Assembly (NCBI GenBank): GCA_035764935.1
Contig: DASTYK010000137.1
Coordinates: forward strand, 1-45,519
DNA from: Longimicrobiales bacterium
GTDB taxonomy: Bacteria > Gemmatimonadota > Gemmatimonadetes > Longimicrobiales > RSA9
DNA length: 45,519 nt
Direction of reading: 5' to 3'
Part shown: one piece after another, positions 26,737 to 36,531 of the stretch
Numbering within the stretch: the first letter of the stretch is position 1
Layout of the letters: every line of letters starts with the position of its first letter
Made by a program: the position numbers and the translations under genes
The notes under the pieces: model-generated
What the model was told of the DNA's origin: nothing
Databases searched by the model: none
The model's input: the letters and a program-made list of their open reading frames with translations, nothing else

Positions 26737-27612
26737 TCAGATCCCGCTTTCGCTGTCCTGCTCGAGGCGTGACAGTCGCTCCGCGAGTTCCTGCAGATGC
26801 CGATTGCTGCGCAGCATGGCCTCCTGTGCCGCCCGGCGCTCGCTCACGTCATGCAGGGTACCGTGCACGGTGATCACCGCACCCTGGCGGTCGCGCACGA
26901 CGTCGCCAGTGCACTCGAACGTCCGGTAGCCGCCGCGCGTGTCTGCGACCCGCACCTCGAACGGCCCGATCCGCGATCCCGGAACTCCCGGCTCACCCGC
27001 GGGCGCACACCGGCCCCACTGCCCTTCCACAGCAGCGACGTCCTCCGGATGCAGCCGTGCCCGCCACTCCGACCAGTCGCGCTCGCCGCCGTCGGGATAT
27101 CCCAGCAGCAGGCAAAGCGAACCATCCACGTTGATGCGTCGCCGTGCGGGGTCGATCTCCCACACGCCGACCCGCCCGTTCGCCGTCACCGCCCGGTAGC
27201 GCTGCAGCAGTCGACGATAGCGCATCTCCGCCGCGTGGGCGCTCGTGACGTCCAGGTGTGTGACTACCGCGCCGCCTCCCGGCAGCGCCGTCGCTTCCAG
27301 TACCTGCCGGCGTTCGCCGTGCGCCGCCGGGTGCTCCAGGCGAAACCGGGGCGTGCGCGCCGCCAGCACCGCTGCGATGCCGTCGTGCAGCAGCCGCGCG
27401 TGTGCCGTGCCTCCCTCTGCCAGGTGCTGCAGGCTCTTCAGGTAGTTGAACCCGCCTCCAGCCCGGAATGCCGACGCGCCCGGCGCGTGCTGCTGCCACG
27501 CCGCTGTCGCGAAACGCACCACGCCCGCAGCATCGAGGACGCAGAACGGCAGCGCCGCAGCCTCGACGGCAATGCGCACCAGCGTCGCATCTTCCCGTCC
27601 GAAGTCAGTCAT
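26737..27612 (-). CDS. PAS-domain protein without output domain
   Basis: 291 residues from the ATG at 27612. Two PAS-type folds are visible: one from about 10-110 (ALPFCVLDAAGVVRFATAAW) and a stronger PAS_3-like one from about 150-260 (GVWEIDPARRRINVDGSLCLLLGYP, then the PAC block ending ITVHGTLHDVSERRAAQ), followed by a short coiled coil. No kinase, HTH, GGDEF or receiver is seen, so it must pass signals to a partner. It is divergent from the histidine kinase, an obvious candidate. An in-frame ATG at 27669 is the alternative start. Confidence 0.8.
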   Translation of the reverse strand: MTDFGREDATLVRIAVEAAALPFCVLDAAGVVRFATAAWQQHAPGASAFRAGGGFNYLKSLQHLAEGGTAHARLLHDGIAAVLAARTPRFRLEHPAAHGERRQVLEATALPGGGAVVTHLDVTSAHAAEMRYRRLLQRYRAVTANGRVGVWEIDPARRRINVDGSLCLLLGYPDGGERDWSEWRARLHPEDVAAVEGQWGRCAPAGEPGVPGSRIGPFEVRVADTRGGYRTFECTGDVVRDRQGAVITVHGTLHDVSERRAAQEAMLRSNRHLQELAERLSRLEQDSESGI

Positions 27613-27681
27613 GTCGCGCGTCCGGCGTCGCGTGGTGCCAGCTGTCCAGGAACATGGCGCGAATCGCATCAACGCACCAAA

Positions 27682-27709
27682 CTAATAGAACGCCCGCTGT
27701 ATCGGGCAA
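27682..27709 (-). promoter_or_regulatory. Predicted promoter of the PAS gene
   Basis: The minus strand has TTGCCC (27704-27709), a 16-base spacer and TATTAG (27682-27687); start near 27675. This gives a 5' UTR of about 60 bases to the ATG at 27612. Confidence 0.4.
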
Positions 27710-27775
27710 GGACGGACTTCCTGCCCGCCGTCCCGACTCTCACGATGCGACAGCGCACCTGCGCCACGATGCTTG

Positions 27776-29608
27776 ATGGGAACTGATCTCCACGACCAGG
27801 TTGGTGAGGCGCTGATCGAGGTTCTGGCAGCGCGAGTTCTGGGGACCGGTGCGGAGTTCGTGCTGGTGACGGACGCGGCCGGTCACATCCGCTGGGCAAG
27901 CGCAGAGCCGGTGCGCTGGGATGCGAGTCACTGGCGCGGCATGGCGTTCGCCGCGCTCCTGGATGACCTCGGCAGCGCGCCGGGCGAACTGCTGCGGCCG
28001 CGGCGTGCGCGTTCGCACACGGTCGTGGCGCGTGACTCGGCCGGGCGGCGCATCGAGCTGCGACTGCAGGTCGAGCCCCTGCAGGGAGCGGATGGTCACT
28101 CGCTGATCGTTGCCCGCAGGCTCGAGGCGCCGGTGGAGGCGCCTTCGAGCGATGCGGGAATGCGCGCCATCCTGGAGGGTCTCCCGGTTGCGGTTGCGCT
28201 CATCAATCCCGCCGGTCTCGTCACGCAGACGAACAGCGCCGGTCGATCGCTGTGGGGGGAAAGCCCGCTGCATGCCGTAGTCGAGCGTGCACCGGACGTC
28301 GAGACACTGTACGACCTGTTCAACCAGGCGTTGCGCAGCCAGAGACCGATCATCGGCCGGATCCTGGATGTGCGTGCGCTGGACGGCACCCGGCACGTCC
28401 TGCGCGCGAGTGCCCTGCCCTGGTTCGATCCGAGCGGGCGGACGGCCGGCGTGATTGGCGCTGCCACCGACGTCACGGACATGCACCAGATGCAGGCCGA
28501 GCGATCCGAGCTGCAGAGTGCGCTGCGCAATGAGCGGCAGCGCTTTGCGAGTGTGCTGCGCCAGGTTCCTGCGGCCGTAGCGATGACGGTGGGGCCCCAG
28601 CACCGGCTGGAGGCTGCGAACGAGCGCTGCATCGGTCTCGCGGCACGACCGCTCCAGGAGGGCCGCACGGTAGCCGAGCTGTTTCCGGACCTGGTGGAGC
28701 GCGGGCTGCACCGCCTGCTGGATCGCGCGTACGCGACCGGGAACCCGGTCGTGCGGCGGGAAGTGCACCTGGACCACCCGCTGTACGGCCAGCGCAACAT
28801 CGACTTCGTGGTGCAGCCGCTGCTGGACAGCGCTGGTGCCGTCTTCGGCCTCATGCTGCACGCCATGGACGTGACGGAGCAGGTGCAGGCGCGACGCTCG
28901 GTCGAGAGTGCCAGCCAGGCGAAGACGGAGCTGGTCGCCCACCTGAGTCACGAGCTGCGCACGCCGCTCAACGCGATCATCGGTTACTCGCAGCTGCTGC
29001 TTGCCGGAAGTGCTGGCGATGTCACCGAGAAAGGCCGGGAGTACGTACGCCGCGTGGAGCGCAGCGCGCACACGCTGCAGAGGCTCATCGACGACATCCT
29101 CGCGCAATCGCGACTGGATGCAGGGCGCGAGCCGCCGAATCCCGAAGACATGGACGTGCACGCCTTCCTCGATGACGTGCGCACCACGATCGAGCCGCTG
29201 GCAGCGGCGCGCGGCCTCGCGTTCAACCTCGATGTCGACCGGATGCCGCACACGCTCTTCATGGACCGGCGCAAGCTGCTGCAGATCGTGCTGAACCTGC
29301 TGTCCAACGGCGTACGCTACACCCGGGAGGGCGAGGTCAGCCTCACGATGTACGTGGACGGCGGAATGCTGCACATACAGGTGCGCGACACCGGAATCGG
29401 GATGGACACCGCCACGCAGGCGCGCGTGTTCGAACCGTTCTGGCAGGCCGATCGCACCCGCCGGGAGGGTACGGGTCTCGGGCTCACGATCACCAAGCAG
29501 CTGATCGAGACAATGGGCGGCTCGATCGGCGTCGAGAGTACGCCGGGGCGCGGCACGACGTTCCGCGTCGCGCTCCCGGCGAAACGCCGGCGCATACCCG
29601 AGTACTGA
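27776..29608 (+). CDS. Soluble PAS-type sensor histidine kinase
   Basis: 610 residues, no membrane helices. PAS-like regions lie at about 20-115, 130-240 and 255-370, then the dimerisation/phospho-acceptor helix with His392 (VAHLSHELRTPLNAI) and an HATPase domain with LNLLSNGVRY (N box), DTGIGMD (G1) and GTGLGLTI (G2). It has no receiver domain, and no response regulator is nearby. ATG 27776 is used; the TTG at 27773 is just upstream. It is divergent from the PAS-only gene and ends in a hairpin at 29620-29653. Confidence 0.92.
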   Translation: MGTDLHDQVGEALIEVLAARVLGTGAEFVLVTDAAGHIRWASAEPVRWDASHWRGMAFAALLDDLGSAPGELLRPRRARSHTVVARDSAGRRIELRLQVEPLQGADGHSLIVARRLEAPVEAPSSDAGMRAILEGLPVAVALINPAGLVTQTNSAGRSLWGESPLHAVVERAPDVETLYDLFNQALRSQRPIIGRILDVRALDGTRHVLRASALPWFDPSGRTAGVIGAATDVTDMHQMQAERSELQSALRNERQRFASVLRQVPAAVAMTVGPQHRLEAANERCIGLAARPLQEGRTVAELFPDLVERGLHRLLDRAYATGNPVVRREVHLDHPLYGQRNIDFVVQPLLDSAGAVFGLMLHAMDVTEQVQARRSVESASQAKTELVAHLSHELRTPLNAIIGYSQLLLAGSAGDVTEKGREYVRRVERSAHTLQRLIDDILAQSRLDAGREPPNPEDMDVHAFLDDVRTTIEPLAAARGLAFNLDVDRMPHTLFMDRRKLLQIVLNLLSNGVRYTREGEVSLTMYVDGGMLHIQVRDTGIGMDTATQARVFEPFWQADRTRREGTGLGLTITKQLIETMGGSIGVESTPGRGTTFRVALPAKRRRIPEY

Positions 29609-29619
29609 CGCTGGCAGGG

Positions 29620-29653
29620 CGGCGCGGCGGCAGCGATGCCCGCCGCGCCGTTT
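29620..29653 (+). terminator. Terminator-like hairpin after the histidine kinase
   Basis: An 11-bp GC stem (CGGCGCGGCGG / CCGCCGCGCCG) with a 9-base loop is followed by TTTCC. The T-run is short. It lies in the 61-base gap between the convergent kinase and ettA. Confidence 0.5.
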
Positions 29654-29669
29654 CCATCACTGCAACGAG

Positions 29670-31361
29670 CTAGCGCACCAGCTTCCGGTACTTCACACGG
29701 TGCGGCTGATCCGCGTCCGCGCCGACACGGCGCCGGTGATCCGCCTCGTACTCCTGGTAATTGCCCTCGAACCAGACGACCTGCGATTCCCCTTCGAACG
29801 CGAGGATGTGCGTCGCGATCCGGTCGAGGAACCAGCGGTCGTGGCTGACGACGACGGCGCAGCCGGGGAATCCCAGCAGGCCTTCCTCGAGCGCGCGCAG
29901 CGTATCCACGTCGAGGTCGTTGGTCGGCTCGTCGAGCAGGATCAGGTTGCCACCCTTGCGCAGTACCCTGGCGAGGTGCACGCGGTTGCGCTCACCACCC
30001 GACAGCACGCCAACCTTCTTCTGCTGGTCCGCGCCCTTGAAGCCGAACCAGGAGCAATACGCGCGTGAGCTGACGGTCGCGCCGCGGCCCAGCTCGATCT
30101 CGTCCTGCCCGTTCGAGATCTCCTCCCAGACGCTCTTTTCCGCATCCAGCGCATCTCGGCTCTGGTCCACGTACGCGAGCTCCACTGTCGAGCCTACCTT
30201 CAGCGTGCCGCCGTCTGGCTGCGCGTCGCCCGTGATCATGCGGAGCAGCGTGGTCTTGCCTGCGCCGTTCGGCCCCACGATGCCGACGATGCCGCCGCGC
30301 GGCAGCCGGAAGGAGAGGTCGTCGAACAGCAGCTTGTCGCCGAAGGACTTGCTGACGCTTTCCGCGACCACGACCTCGTCGCCGAGACGCTGCCCCTCGG
30401 GAATCACGATCTCTGCGCGCGTCAGCTTTTCCCGGGCGCCCTCGCTCGCGAGCTCCTCGAACGCCTGCAGTCGCGCCTTGCCCTTGGCCTGGCGTGCACG
30501 CGGCGCCATGCGCACCCACTCCAGCTCGCGCTCCAGGGTGCGCTGCTTCGCCGATTCCGCCTTCTCCTCGCGCCGCAGCCGCTCCTGCTTCTGCTCCAGC
30601 CAGGATGTGTAGTTGCCCTTCCACGGAATGCCCTCGCCGCGATCCAGCTCCAGGATCCATTCGGCGACGTTGTCCAGGAAGTAGCGGTCGTGCGTGATCG
30701 CGACGATCGTCCCCTTGAACTCGGCCAGGTGCTTCTCGAGCCAGGCGACCGACTCCGCATCGAGATGGTTGGTCGGCTCGTCGAGCAGCAGCATGTCCGG
30801 CTCCTCGAGCAGTACGCGACAGAGCGCAACGCGACGGCGCTCACCGCCGGATAGCGTCTCGACCGACGCGTCATCCGGGGGCAGCCGGAGCGCGTCCATC
30901 GCAATGTCGATCTTGCGGTCCAGCTCCCAGAGCCCCTGCGCCTCGATCTGGTCCTGCAGCGCCGCCTGCTCGTTGATGAGCGACTCCATCTCCTCGTCGC
31001 TCATCGGCTCGGCGAAGCGTGCGGAGACCTCCTCGAACCTGCGGAGCAGCTCGCGCTTGGAGCGCACCGCCTCCTCCACGTTGGCGCGGACGTTCAGCGC
31101 AGCGTCCAGCTGCGGCTCCTGCGGCAGGTAGCCGATGCGCGTGCCCTTCATCGGCCAGGCCTCTCCCTGGAAGTCGGCATCGATGCCGGCCATGATGCGG
31201 AGCAGCGTGGACTTCCCCGCCCCGTTCGGCCCGACCACGCCGATCTTGGCGCCCGGGTAGAACGACAGCCAGATGCCCTTCAGGACCTCACGCTTCGGTG
31301 GGACGACCTTGCGCAGGTCCTTCATGACGTAGATGAACTTCGACGTATCGGTAGTGCTCAT
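29670..31361 (-). CDS. ettA: Energy-dependent translational throttle protein EttA (ABC-F)
   Basis: 563 residues, usual size. Two ABC domains: GPNGAGKST with LSGGERRR and [13 protein letters not shown], then GPNGAGKTT with LSGGERNR and [12 protein letters not shown]; the P-site tRNA interaction arm lies between them. EttA gates the first peptide bonds according to energy charge. ATG 31361 has GGAAGG 2 bases upstream; the upstream frame is ignored. It is convergent with the histidine kinase and divergent from the DAK2-DegV gene. Confidence 0.96.
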   Translation of the reverse strand: MSTTDTSKFIYVMKDLRKVVPPKREVLKGIWLSFYPGAKIGVVGPNGAGKSTLLRIMAGIDADFQGEAWPMKGTRIGYLPQEPQLDAALNVRANVEEAVRSKRELLRRFEEVSARFAEPMSDEEMESLINEQAALQDQIEAQGLWELDRKIDIAMDALRLPPDDASVETLSGGERRRVALCRVLLEEPDMLLLDEPTNHLDAESVAWLEKHLAEFKGTIVAITHDRYFLDNVAEWILELDRGEGIPWKGNYTSWLEQKQERLRREEKAESAKQRTLERELEWVRMAPRARQAKGKARLQAFEELASEGAREKLTRAEIVIPEGQRLGDEVVVAESVSKSFGDKLLFDDLSFRLPRGGIVGIVGPNGAGKTTLLRMITGDAQPDGGTLKVGSTVELAYVDQSRDALDAEKSVWEEISNGQDEIELGRGATVSSRAYCSWFGFKGADQQKKVGVLSGGERNRVHLARVLRKGGNLILLDEPTNDLDVDTLRALEEGLLGFPGCAVVVSHDRWFLDRIATHILAFEGESQVVWFEGNYQEYEADHRRRVGADADQPHRVKYRKLVR

Positions 31362-31517
31362 GACCTTCCGGAAAGCCGGTGAAACGGCCGCCACGGGGCG
31401 GCCGGCCGCTTGCGTAGTCGCGCACGGAAGCTAGGCAAAGTGCCGCAGGCGTCCAGTCCCTCCGGGGCGCGACCCGCGGCTGTCGGAGCGAACCACGGGC
31501 GCATTATGTTGGACGCC

Positions 31518-33332
31518 ATGGCGATCCAATACCTGGACGGCGCGAGGCTGCGCAGCGCACTCGTCGCCGGCTGCGATTTCGTGCAGCACCGTCGCGCCGA
31601 GCTGAACCGGATCAACGTGTTCCCGGTTCCCGACGGCGACACAGGCACCAACCTGGCGCTGACCGCGGCGGCCATCGCGGACCGCCTGCGGGTGAACCGC
31701 GCGCACTCCGTGGCGGTGGTCGCACGGGAAGCCGCCGAGGCCGCCGTGCTCGGCGCGCGCGGCAACTGCGGCATGATCCTGTCCCACTTCCTGCTCGGCT
31801 TCTCCAACAGCGTTCGCGATCGGCGCCGGCTCGACGCCAGCGAGTTTGCACACTCGCTGCGCGATGCGGTGCACCACGTCTACGACGCCCTCGAGCATCC
31901 GGTCGAGGGCACGATCATCACGGTGATGCGGGAAGTCGCCGAGGAGGCGTGCAGGAAGGTCACCAACGATTTCGGCGACCTCGTCGAGCTGATGGTGGTG
32001 CGCGCACAGGAAACACTCGCACGCACTCCGGAGCTGCTGCCGGCGCTGCGCAAGGCCGGCGTCGTGGATGCCGGCGCCAAGGGCTTCGTCGCCATGATGG
32101 AAGGGATCTCGGCACTGGTGCGCGGCGAGCCGTTCGTCGAGCTGGGCGCCACGCCCGACTACGGCGACGCACCGATCGCCGCGGCAACCGTGGACTACCC
32201 GACGGAGAGCGAGCGCTTCCGCTACTGCACCGAGGCGCTGGTGCGCGGTGAGACGCTGCCGGACGCCGCCGAGGTGCGCGGGACGCTGCAGCATCACGGC
32301 GATTCGCTGATCGTGCTGCGCACGAGCGACGTGCTCAAGGTGCACGTGCACACCGACGATCCCGATGCCGTGTTCGACTGGCTGCGCACCCACGGCGAGC
32401 TGGTGACGCACAAGGCCGAGGACATGCAGGCGCAGCACGCCGCGGTCGAACGGGCGGCCGCCGCGCACGTGGCGCTCGCGCGCCGCCCGATCTCCATCGT
32501 CGCGGACAGCGGCTGCGACCTGCCGAACGAGGTCGTGCAGGCGCACGGCATCCACATCGTCCCGCTCTCGCTGGTCTACCCGGACCAGGTGCTGCGCGAC
32601 CGCATCGACATCGACAGCGACGGATTCATCGAGCGGATGCGCCAGGGCGAGCACCCGACCACGTCACAGCCGCCGCCCGCCGCCTTCCTGGAGGGTTACC
32701 GTCGTGCGGCCGAGGACGGCGAGACGGCGCTCGGCGTGATCCTCGGCTCCGGGCTGTCGGGCACGTACGCGTCGGCCGAGGCAGCCGCCCGTCAGCGGCC
32801 CGACCAGCCGATCCGGCTGTTCGACAGCCAGGCAGTCACCGTTCTGCAGGGCATGCTGGTACTGCGCGCGGCAGAGCTCGCGGAGCTGGGCCGGAGCGCA
32901 GACGAGATCATTGCGGACCTGCAGCGGGTGCGCGCCCAGTCGGGCATGATCTTCACCGTCGACACGTTCGACCGGCTGCTCGCGTCGGGCCGTGTGGGCC
33001 GGGGGCAGGTCATGATCGCGGGACTGCTCGACATCCGCCCGATCCTCGAGCTGGGGCTGGACGGCAAGGTACGGCCACTCGCCCGCGTGCGCGGTCGGGC
33101 CAATGTGTCGGAGCGCGCGCTCGCCGTGCTGGAGGAGCGCGTGCCGAAGGACGCGAAGCGCATGCGCTTCGGCGTCATCCACGTCGACTATCCGGAGATC
33201 GGTGACGTGATGAGGCGCGAGCTGCGGCAGCGGTTCGGCGAGCACGACGTCCTGGTCGTGCCCGCCTCACCCGTGATCGCCACCCACGTCGGACTGCGTG
33301 CGTGGGGTCTCGCCTGGCAGGTGGAGGACTAG
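31518..33332 (+). CDS. DAK2-DegV fusion, putative one-chain fatty-acid kinase
   Basis: 604 residues. Residues 1-200 are a DhaL/DAK2 ATP-binding domain (NVFPVPDGDTGTN, with Asp39 and Asp41; GARGNCGMILSHF). Residues 225-310 match the FakA middle domain, with Cys237, His276 and His278 (KVHVHTD) as likely zinc ligands. Residues 323-604 are DegV/FakB, the fatty-acid-binding part (VADSGCDLP, TTSQPPP, GSGLSGTY). In Firmicutes FakA and FakB are separate and phosphorylate exogenous fatty acids; here both lie in one chain. An ATG at 31506 is an alternative start. It overlaps nothing and is convergent with ridA, four bases apart. Confidence 0.92.
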   Translation: MAIQYLDGARLRSALVAGCDFVQHRRAELNRINVFPVPDGDTGTNLALTAAAIADRLRVNRAHSVAVVAREAAEAAVLGARGNCGMILSHFLLGFSNSVRDRRRLDASEFAHSLRDAVHHVYDALEHPVEGTIITVMREVAEEACRKVTNDFGDLVELMVVRAQETLARTPELLPALRKAGVVDAGAKGFVAMMEGISALVRGEPFVELGATPDYGDAPIAAATVDYPTESERFRYCTEALVRGETLPDAAEVRGTLQHHGDSLIVLRTSDVLKVHVHTDDPDAVFDWLRTHGELVTHKAEDMQAQHAAVERAAAAHVALARRPISIVADSGCDLPNEVVQAHGIHIVPLSLVYPDQVLRDRIDIDSDGFIERMRQGEHPTTSQPPPAAFLEGYRRAAEDGETALGVILGSGLSGTYASAEAAARQRPDQPIRLFDSQAVTVLQGMLVLRAAELAELGRSADEIIADLQRVRAQSGMIFTVDTFDRLLASGRVGRGQVMIAGLLDIRPILELGLDGKVRPLARVRGRANVSERALAVLEERVPKDAKRMRFGVIHVDYPEIGDVMRRELRQRFGEHDVLVVPASPVIATHVGLRAWGLAWQVED

Positions 33333-33349
33333 CGCGTCAGCCGACGCGC
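33332..33349. terminator. Hairpin between convergent genes
   Basis: GCGCGTC-AGCC-GACGCGC, a 7-bp stem overlapping the last base of the DAK2-DegV stop and the 3' end of ridA. No T-run follows, so a bidirectional termination role is a weak inference. Confidence 0.35.
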
Positions 33350-33723
33350 GCGATCGCCTCGATCTCCACCTTCACGTTGCGCGGCAGCCCGGCCGCCTGC
33401 ACCGTCGAGCGCGCGGGCTTGTGATCGCCGAAATGCTTCGCGTACACCTCGTTCATCGCCGCGAAATCACCCATGTCGCTCAGGAACACCGTCGTCTTGA
33501 CGACGCCCTGCAGCGACGTGCCGGCCGCCTCGAGGATCGCGGCCAGGTTCTTCATCACCTGTTCGGTCTGCGCGACGACCTCGTCACCGGTAATGTCCTT
33601 GGTGCGCGGATCGAGAGCGATCTGCCCGGCCGTGTACACCATGTCACCAACGATGATCGCCTGGCTGTAGGGCCCGATCGCCTGTGGCGCATCATCGGTC
33701 TGTACCTGCTTCAGCTTCCCCAT
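33337..33723 (-). CDS. ridA: RidA family reactive-imine deaminase
   Basis: 128 residues, usual length. It hydrolyses reactive enamine/imine intermediates made by PLP enzymes. Seen: APQAIGPYSQA, the GDMVYTAGQI strand, ARSTVQAAGLPRNVKVEIEAIA with the substrate-binding Arg. It follows the hldE kinase half after 14 bases, so the two are probably co-transcribed, though no pathway link is obvious. Confidence 0.95.
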   Translation of the reverse strand: MGKLKQVQTDDAPQAIGPYSQAIIVGDMVYTAGQIALDPRTKDITGDEVVAQTEQVMKNLAAILEAAGTSLQGVVKTTVFLSDMGDFAAMNEVYAKHFGDHKPARSTVQAAGLPRNVKVEIEAIARVG

Positions 33724-33737
33724 CTCCGATCTCCTCG

Positions 33738-34757
33738 TCAGTCTGCCGAGCGGGCGTCTTCAGCACCCGCTTCCTCGTGGGAACGCACTGCAGCCCGCAG
33801 CTCCTGCGGTGATACGGTCGCGACACCCGCCTTGCCGACCTCGACGCCCGCCGCATGGTTCGCGATGAGCGCTGCCTCCTCGATGCTTGCGCCGCTCGCA
33901 AGCGCAACGGCGACCGTCGCGACGACCGTGTCGCCAGCGCCGGAAACGTCGTATACCGAGCGGGCGACCGTCGGCACACGAACGTAGCCGCCGGACTCGG
34001 TCGCCAGCACCATCCCGTCCTCGCCGAGCGTGAGCAGCAGGTGCGCACACCCGAGCCGCGCACGCGCGTCCTCCATCCACTCGGGATCGTCCGGGTGGAC
34101 ACGGTCCCGCAACGCCGCGGCAAGCTCCGGCAGGTTGGGCTTGAACACCGTGCAGCCGCCGTAATCGAAGAACGAACGGGACTTCGGGTCGACGATGACC
34201 GGGATACCGGCCTCGCGGCTCGCGTCCAGTGCGGCGTCGATCACGTCCGGCACCAGGACGCCCTTGTTGTAGTCCTCGAGCACGACGGCGTGCGCGTCGC
34301 GCACCAGCCCACGGATCACTTCCGCGAGGCCCTGTGCGGTGACCTCGTCGAGATCGTCGTCGCTTTCCATGTCATAGCGCGCGACCTGCTGGTGGCGCGC
34401 CATGATGCGCGTCTTGACCGTGGTCTGTCGGCCGACCTGCTCGATCAGGCCCGCGTCGTCGATCCCCGTGCGCACCAGCTCGCCGCGCAGCTCCGCGCCC
34501 GACCCGTCACCGCCCAGCACCCCCGCCAGGCTGCACTGCGCACCCAGCGCCACGACGTTCGCCGCGACGTTGGCTGCGCCACCGAGGGCCCGCCACTGCT
34601 CCTCGATGCGAACGACGGGGACCGGCGCTTCCGGCGAGATCCGCGAGGCGCTGCCCTGGAAATACACGTCGAGCATCACATCGCCGACGACGAGCACGCG
34701 CACATCGGGCGCGCGCTCGAGCACCTCGTCGAGGCGCTGCAGGCTGAGTCCGTCCAT
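33738..34757 (-). CDS. rfaE1: D-glycero-beta-D-manno-heptose 7-phosphate kinase (HldE N-terminal half)
   Basis: 339 residues, a PfkB-fold kinase. It makes heptose 1,7-bisphosphate in the ADP-heptose branch of LPS core synthesis. Markers: VVGDVMLDVYFQG at the start, GGAANVAANV, and the C-terminal anion hole YDVSGAGDTVVA. The adenylyltransferase half is rfaE2 at 7221-7712. It leads into ridA and is divergent from the mla operon with about 127 bases between starts. Confidence 0.95.
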   Translation of the reverse strand: MDGLSLQRLDEVLERAPDVRVLVVGDVMLDVYFQGSASRISPEAPVPVVRIEEQWRALGGAANVAANVVALGAQCSLAGVLGGDGSGAELRGELVRTGIDDAGLIEQVGRQTTVKTRIMARHQQVARYDMESDDDLDEVTAQGLAEVIRGLVRDAHAVVLEDYNKGVLVPDVIDAALDASREAGIPVIVDPKSRSFFDYGGCTVFKPNLPELAAALRDRVHPDDPEWMEDARARLGCAHLLLTLGEDGMVLATESGGYVRVPTVARSVYDVSGAGDTVVATVAVALASGASIEEAALIANHAAGVEVGKAGVATVSPQELRAAVRSHEEAGAEDARSAD

Positions 34758-34884
34758 GGGGCCAGTCCCGGGGCGGCATGGAATTTGTGTCGGAAGCCGC
34801 CCGTTCAGAGGGACGGCGGAGGCGGCAAGCTACCCTCCGCCCCCCACGATGTAAAGCGATCACACACATCCGGTTCGGAGGCTG

Positions 34885-35700
34885 ATGGCGGGTTTTGCGG
34901 CTACGGTGGAGCAGCGCATTCGCGGTGCGAGCTCGGGGGTCTACGACTACTTCACGCTCGCGCGCCGGGCCATCGGCTTCATCTTCGCCCGCCCGTTCTA
35001 CTGGCGTGACACCCTCATCCAGATGGACAGGATCGGCGTCGGCTCCATCCCGATCGTCGTGCTGACCGGCCTGTTCACAGGGATGGTGCTCGCGCTGCAG
35101 AGCTCCGTCGAGCTGTCCAACTTCGGCGCGGACATCTACATCGGGAACCTGGTCGGCGCCTCCATGGTGCGCGAGCTGGGGCCGGTGCTGTGCGCGCTGA
35201 TGGTGGCCGGACGTTCTGCCTCCGGAATCGCGGCAGAGCTCGGCTCCATGCGCGTCACGGAGCAGATCGACGCACTCCAGAGCTTCGGGACGGACCCGAT
35301 CAAGAAGCTCGTGACGCCGCGACTCCTGGCCGGACTCGTCATGCTGCCGGTCCTCACCGTCATCGCCGACCTGATCGGCATCCTGGGCGGAATGGTGATC
35401 GCCCTGTTCCGCATCGGTATGACCGCCGACGCGTATTTCACCGGTGTGCTGAACGCACTCGCGGAGCCCGGCTTCGTGCTCGGCATCTTTCCGAAGGACT
35501 TCGTGACCGGATTGCTGAAGCCGTTCGTGTTCGGCGGGATCATCACGCTGACGGCGAGCTACTACGGGCTTTCGACGCGTGGCGGCACGGAGGGTGTCGG
35601 CGATGCCGCGACGCGTTCCGTCGTCGCCTGCTCCGTGCTGATCCTGGCGGTCGACTATTTCATGACGCAGGTGCTGCTCGTGGTGCTCGGCCAGGTCTGA
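34885..35700 (+). CDS. mlaE: MlaE-family lipid-transport permease
   Basis: 271 residues. Inner-membrane permease of an MCE transporter moving phospholipids between membranes. It has an N-terminal amphipathic segment and about five to six helices, with VRELGPVLCALMVAGRSASGIAAELGSM as the family's central motif. The ATG has GGAGG at 4 bases and the stop overlaps mlaF (TGATG). Genes run permease, ATPase, MCE protein; MlaB and MlaC homologues are not seen. Confidence 0.95.
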   Translation: MAGFAATVEQRIRGASSGVYDYFTLARRAIGFIFARPFYWRDTLIQMDRIGVGSIPIVVLTGLFTGMVLALQSSVELSNFGADIYIGNLVGASMVRELGPVLCALMVAGRSASGIAAELGSMRVTEQIDALQSFGTDPIKKLVTPRLLAGLVMLPVLTVIADLIGILGGMVIALFRIGMTADAYFTGVLNALAEPGFVLGIFPKDFVTGLLKPFVFGGIITLTASYYGLSTRGGTEGVGDAATRSVVACSVLILAVDYFMTQVLLVVLGQV

Positions 35701-36530
35701 TGATGCGCAACGAGAGCGTGCGCACGGTGCACGATGACCCGATTCCCACGATCCGGCGGGAGCTGGCGGAGGAGCGCGAGCGGGAAGGTCAGCTGCAGGC
35801 GCAGGATGCGATCATCCGTCTGGAGGATGTGCACCTGACCTTCGAGGAGCCGATCCTGTGCGGGGTCTCGCTGGAAGCGCGCCGCGGAGAGACGCTGATG
35901 GTGGCCGGTGAATCGGGATCGGGCAAATCCACGATCCTGAAGCTGATCCTGCGACTGCTCGTCCCGGACAGCGGCAGGATCGAGGTGCTCGGGCGCGACG
36001 TCATCCATCTCACCTTCGCCGAGGCGCTCGACCTGCGCCGGCACATCGGCATGGTGTTCCAGAACGCGGCGCTCTTCGACTCGATGACCATCTTCGAGAA
36101 CGTCGCCTACCCGCTGCGCGAGAACCGGGACCTCGAGGACGACGAGCTGGAGCGCATCGTGCGCGAGCGCCTCGACTTCGTCGACCTCGAACCGGATCGC
36201 GTGATGCACCAGCTCCCGAGTCAGCTGTCGGGCGGGATGCGCAAGCGCGTGGGCATCGCGCGCGCCATCGCCACGGACCCCGAGGTCGTGCTCTATGACG
36301 AGCCGACCGCCGGGCTCGACCCGCTCACGATCGGAACGATCAATGACCTGATCAGGAAGCTGCAGCGCGAGCTCAAGGTCACGTCCATCATCGTGACCCA
36401 CGACATCCGCGCCGGCTTTCGCGTCGCGCAACGCGTGAACCTGCTGCGCAACGGCGAGATCGTGTTCGACGGTTCCCCCGAGGAGATGGTCGTCGCCAAC
36501 GATCCGTACATACAGGAGTTCCTGAGCTGA
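35700..36530 (+). CDS. mlaF: MlaF-family ATPase
   Basis: 276 residues. ATPase of the Mla-type transporter. Walker A GESGSGKST, signature LSGGMRKRVGIARAI, Walker B VVLYDEPTAGLDP and the VTHD switch are present. It carries about 40 extra charged residues before the domain. The ATG at 35700 overlaps the mlaE TGA; ATG 35703 is an equal choice. One base separates it from mlaD. Confidence 0.95.
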   Translation: MMRNESVRTVHDDPIPTIRRELAEEREREGQLQAQDAIIRLEDVHLTFEEPILCGVSLEARRGETLMVAGESGSGKSTILKLILRLLVPDSGRIEVLGRDVIHLTFAEALDLRRHIGMVFQNAALFDSMTIFENVAYPLRENRDLEDDELERIVRERLDFVDLEPDRVMHQLPSQLSGGMRKRVGIARAIATDPEVVLYDEPTAGLDPLTIGTINDLIRKLQRELKVTSIIVTHDIRAGFRVAQRVNLLRNGEIVFDGSPEEMVVANDPYIQEFLS

Positions 36531-36531
36531 T

